Shown one piece after another: positions 63,170-64,000 of a stretch of DNA of 64,000 nt. The position numbers were made by a program, and so were the translations under genes. Where the stretch lies: contig NZ_LIQH01000021.1 of the NCBI RefSeq assembly GCF_001418085.1, positions 62,001 to 126,000 of the forward strand, written 5' to 3'. A model generated the notes under the pieces. The model did not search any database. It was not told the origin of the DNA and worked only from the letters and a program-made list of their open reading frames with translations. How positions within the stretch are numbered: position 1 is the first letter of the stretch; each line of letters begins with the position of its first letter. This DNA is from Lacinutrix algicola. Its GTDB lineage: Bacteria > Bacteroidota > Bacteroidia > Flavobacteriales > Flavobacteriaceae.

Positions 63170-64000
63170 ATGAAAAAAGTTATAATTTTACTGTTTGTAT
63201 TTTCAATATTTTCTTGTGAACAAGAACTTAAAAACACAAAAGTTTCGGGTCCTGTATTCGGAACATTTTACGAGATTACTTTTGCTTCGCAAAGTAATGA
63301 GAACTATCAAAAACAGATTGATAGCTTGTTTTTTATTATCAATAAATCGATGTCTAATTATCAAGCAGATTCAGATATTTCTAAGTTAAATAGAAATGAA
63401 GTAGTAAATGTTGATAATCATTTTACAAAAGTTTTCTACGCTTCAAAAAAGCTATATCGAGAAACTGAAGGTGTTTTCGATCCTACAATAGGTAAGTTGG
63501 TTAATGCTTGGGATTTTGGTTCAGAGAAACCTAAGGCAAAACTCGATAGCGTAAAAATAGACAGCTTAAAACGTTATGTTGGATTTAATAAAATGGGATT
63601 AGTCGATAGTACAGTAAAAAAAGAAGATGGTGCATTTTTAGATTTTAATGCTATTGCAAAAGGTTATGCTGTAGATGTAATTGGAGAATTTTTAGAATCT
63701 AAAGCTATCGAAAATTACATGGTAAATATTGGCGGAGAATTAAGGACAAAAGGAGTAAATATAGATAAACAAAATCCATGGACCGTAGGTGTTGAAAATC
63801 CTAATTTCGATGACACCCAAAGTACTAATATTGTTTTAGGTCTTAAAGATAAAGCAATGGCAACTTCAGGAACGTATAGAAAATTTAAACTAGATGCTAG
63901 TGGAAATCGTTATGCTCATATTATTAATACTAAAACAGGCTTTCCAAGTAAAACAAGTATTTTAAGTGTTTCTATAATTGCCGATACTTGTATGTTGGCA
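63170..64000 (+). CDS. apbE: FAD:protein FMN transferase, lipoprotein (3' end outside window)
   Basis: 277 codons are visible before the window ends. A lipoprotein signal (MKKVIILLFVFSIFSC, Cys16) is followed by the ApbE domain: VFGTFYEITFASQ, IDSLFFIINKSMSNYQADSDISKLN, GVFDPTIGKLVNAWDFG, FLDFNAIAKGYAVDVIGEFL, YMVNIGGELRTKG, and GTYRKFKLD with the HIINTKTGFPS motif. ApbE moves FMN from FAD to Thr of NqrB and NqrC outside the cytoplasm. Its place 1.6 kb after nqrF supports that role. A shadow reading frame overlaps its 5' end. Confidence 0.95.
   Translation, partial: MKKVIILLFVFSIFSCEQELKNTKVSGPVFGTFYEITFASQSNENYQKQIDSLFFIINKSMSNYQADSDISKLNRNEVVNVDNHFTKVFYASKKLYRETEGVFDPTIGKLVNAWDFGSEKPKAKLDSVKIDSLKRYVGFNKMGLVDSTVKKEDGAFLDFNAIAKGYAVDVIGEFLESKAIENYMVNIGGELRTKGVNIDKQNPWTVGVENPNFDDTQSTNIVLGLKDKAMATSGTYRKFKLDASGNRYAHIINTKTGFPSKTSILSVSIIADTCMLA

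Noticed and set aside
63195-63389. Open frame overlapping the 5' end of apbE
   Set aside because: It is in another frame of the well-supported apbE gene, which runs off the window without a stop.
1-64000. CRISPR arrays, insertion sequences, prophage or attachment sites
   Set aside because: No regularly spaced repeats, transposase, integrase or phage structural genes were found; the only tRNA has no duplicated 3' end.

Overview
The window is about 64 kb of AT-rich chromosomal DNA from a member of the Bacteroidota, most likely a marine Flavobacteriaceae; I cannot name the genus. The evidence is the mixture of a type IX secretion plug protein, Omp28/DUF6029/DUF5686 outer-membrane proteins, a class II HMG-CoA reductase next to a GYDIA-type GHMP kinase, Bacteroidota-like -7 boxes (TAnnTTTG), weak ribosome-binding sites and a complete Na+-translocating NADH:quinone reductase operon. 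Most genes are ordinary chromosomal housekeeping or envelope genes. I see no insertion sequence, prophage, CRISPR array, rRNA or replication origin.

Positions 1-6278 are the accessory-looking part. They hold the C-terminal part of a sigma-54 activator, a secreted beta-helix surface protein, two paralogous small STAS-like proteins, a triple-PAS histidine kinase and a single-domain receiver. The intergenic regions before the surface-protein gene and before the STAS-like/kinase operon share one architecture. Each has two tandem ACGG-N4-CCGT-type dyads about 40-42 bp apart, followed about 108 bp later by a -24/-12-like element. This looks like one small sigma-54 regulon whose activator is encoded next door, and it is the most interesting feature of the window. 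A tRNA-Phe gene (minus strand) closes this region.

6656-14520 is a co-directional block: coaX, an outer-membrane protein, a TPR protein, lptC, a small membrane protein, a CNNM/CorC-like protein and a PpiD-like foldase. These serve CoA supply and envelope biogenesis. 14658-16870 (minus) carries the HMG-CoA reductase and the GYDIA kinase. 17051-23289 carries a DPP-IV-like peptidase, two POT peptide transporters and a thioredoxin-like protein, which suggests peptide use. 23303-28168 (minus) carries comEC, an NlpC/P60 lipoprotein, lpxB, a small membrane protein and surE. 28447-31689 carries a Prc-type protease and a Dpp/Opp-type permease.

31731-41537 is mostly minus strand. It includes TonB-C domain proteins, a choice-of-anchor-L/OmpA fusion, a membrane-anchored DHFR fusion, thymidylate synthase, a CNT nucleoside transporter with an extra N-terminal periplasmic domain, a bifunctional-nuclease/UVR protein, and etfB/etfA. 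Thymidylate synthase, DHFR and the nucleoside transporter together suit dTMP/folate metabolism. Palindromic CATTCCTGCG-type repeats lie just upstream of surE, thyA and etfA.

41740-54000 holds pdhB, a DUF5686 outer-membrane protein, an outer-membrane beta-barrel pseudogene with one internal TAG, a DUF6029/TlpA/Omp28 divergent cluster, pruA, an NRDE protein, DUF6695 and apaG. 54067-55317 is the type IX secretion plug gene. 55510-61604 is nqrABCDEF. It is followed by a DUF4846 protein, a small conserved protein and a lipoprotein ApbE (cut by the window end), the flavin transferase that would mature NqrB and NqrC.
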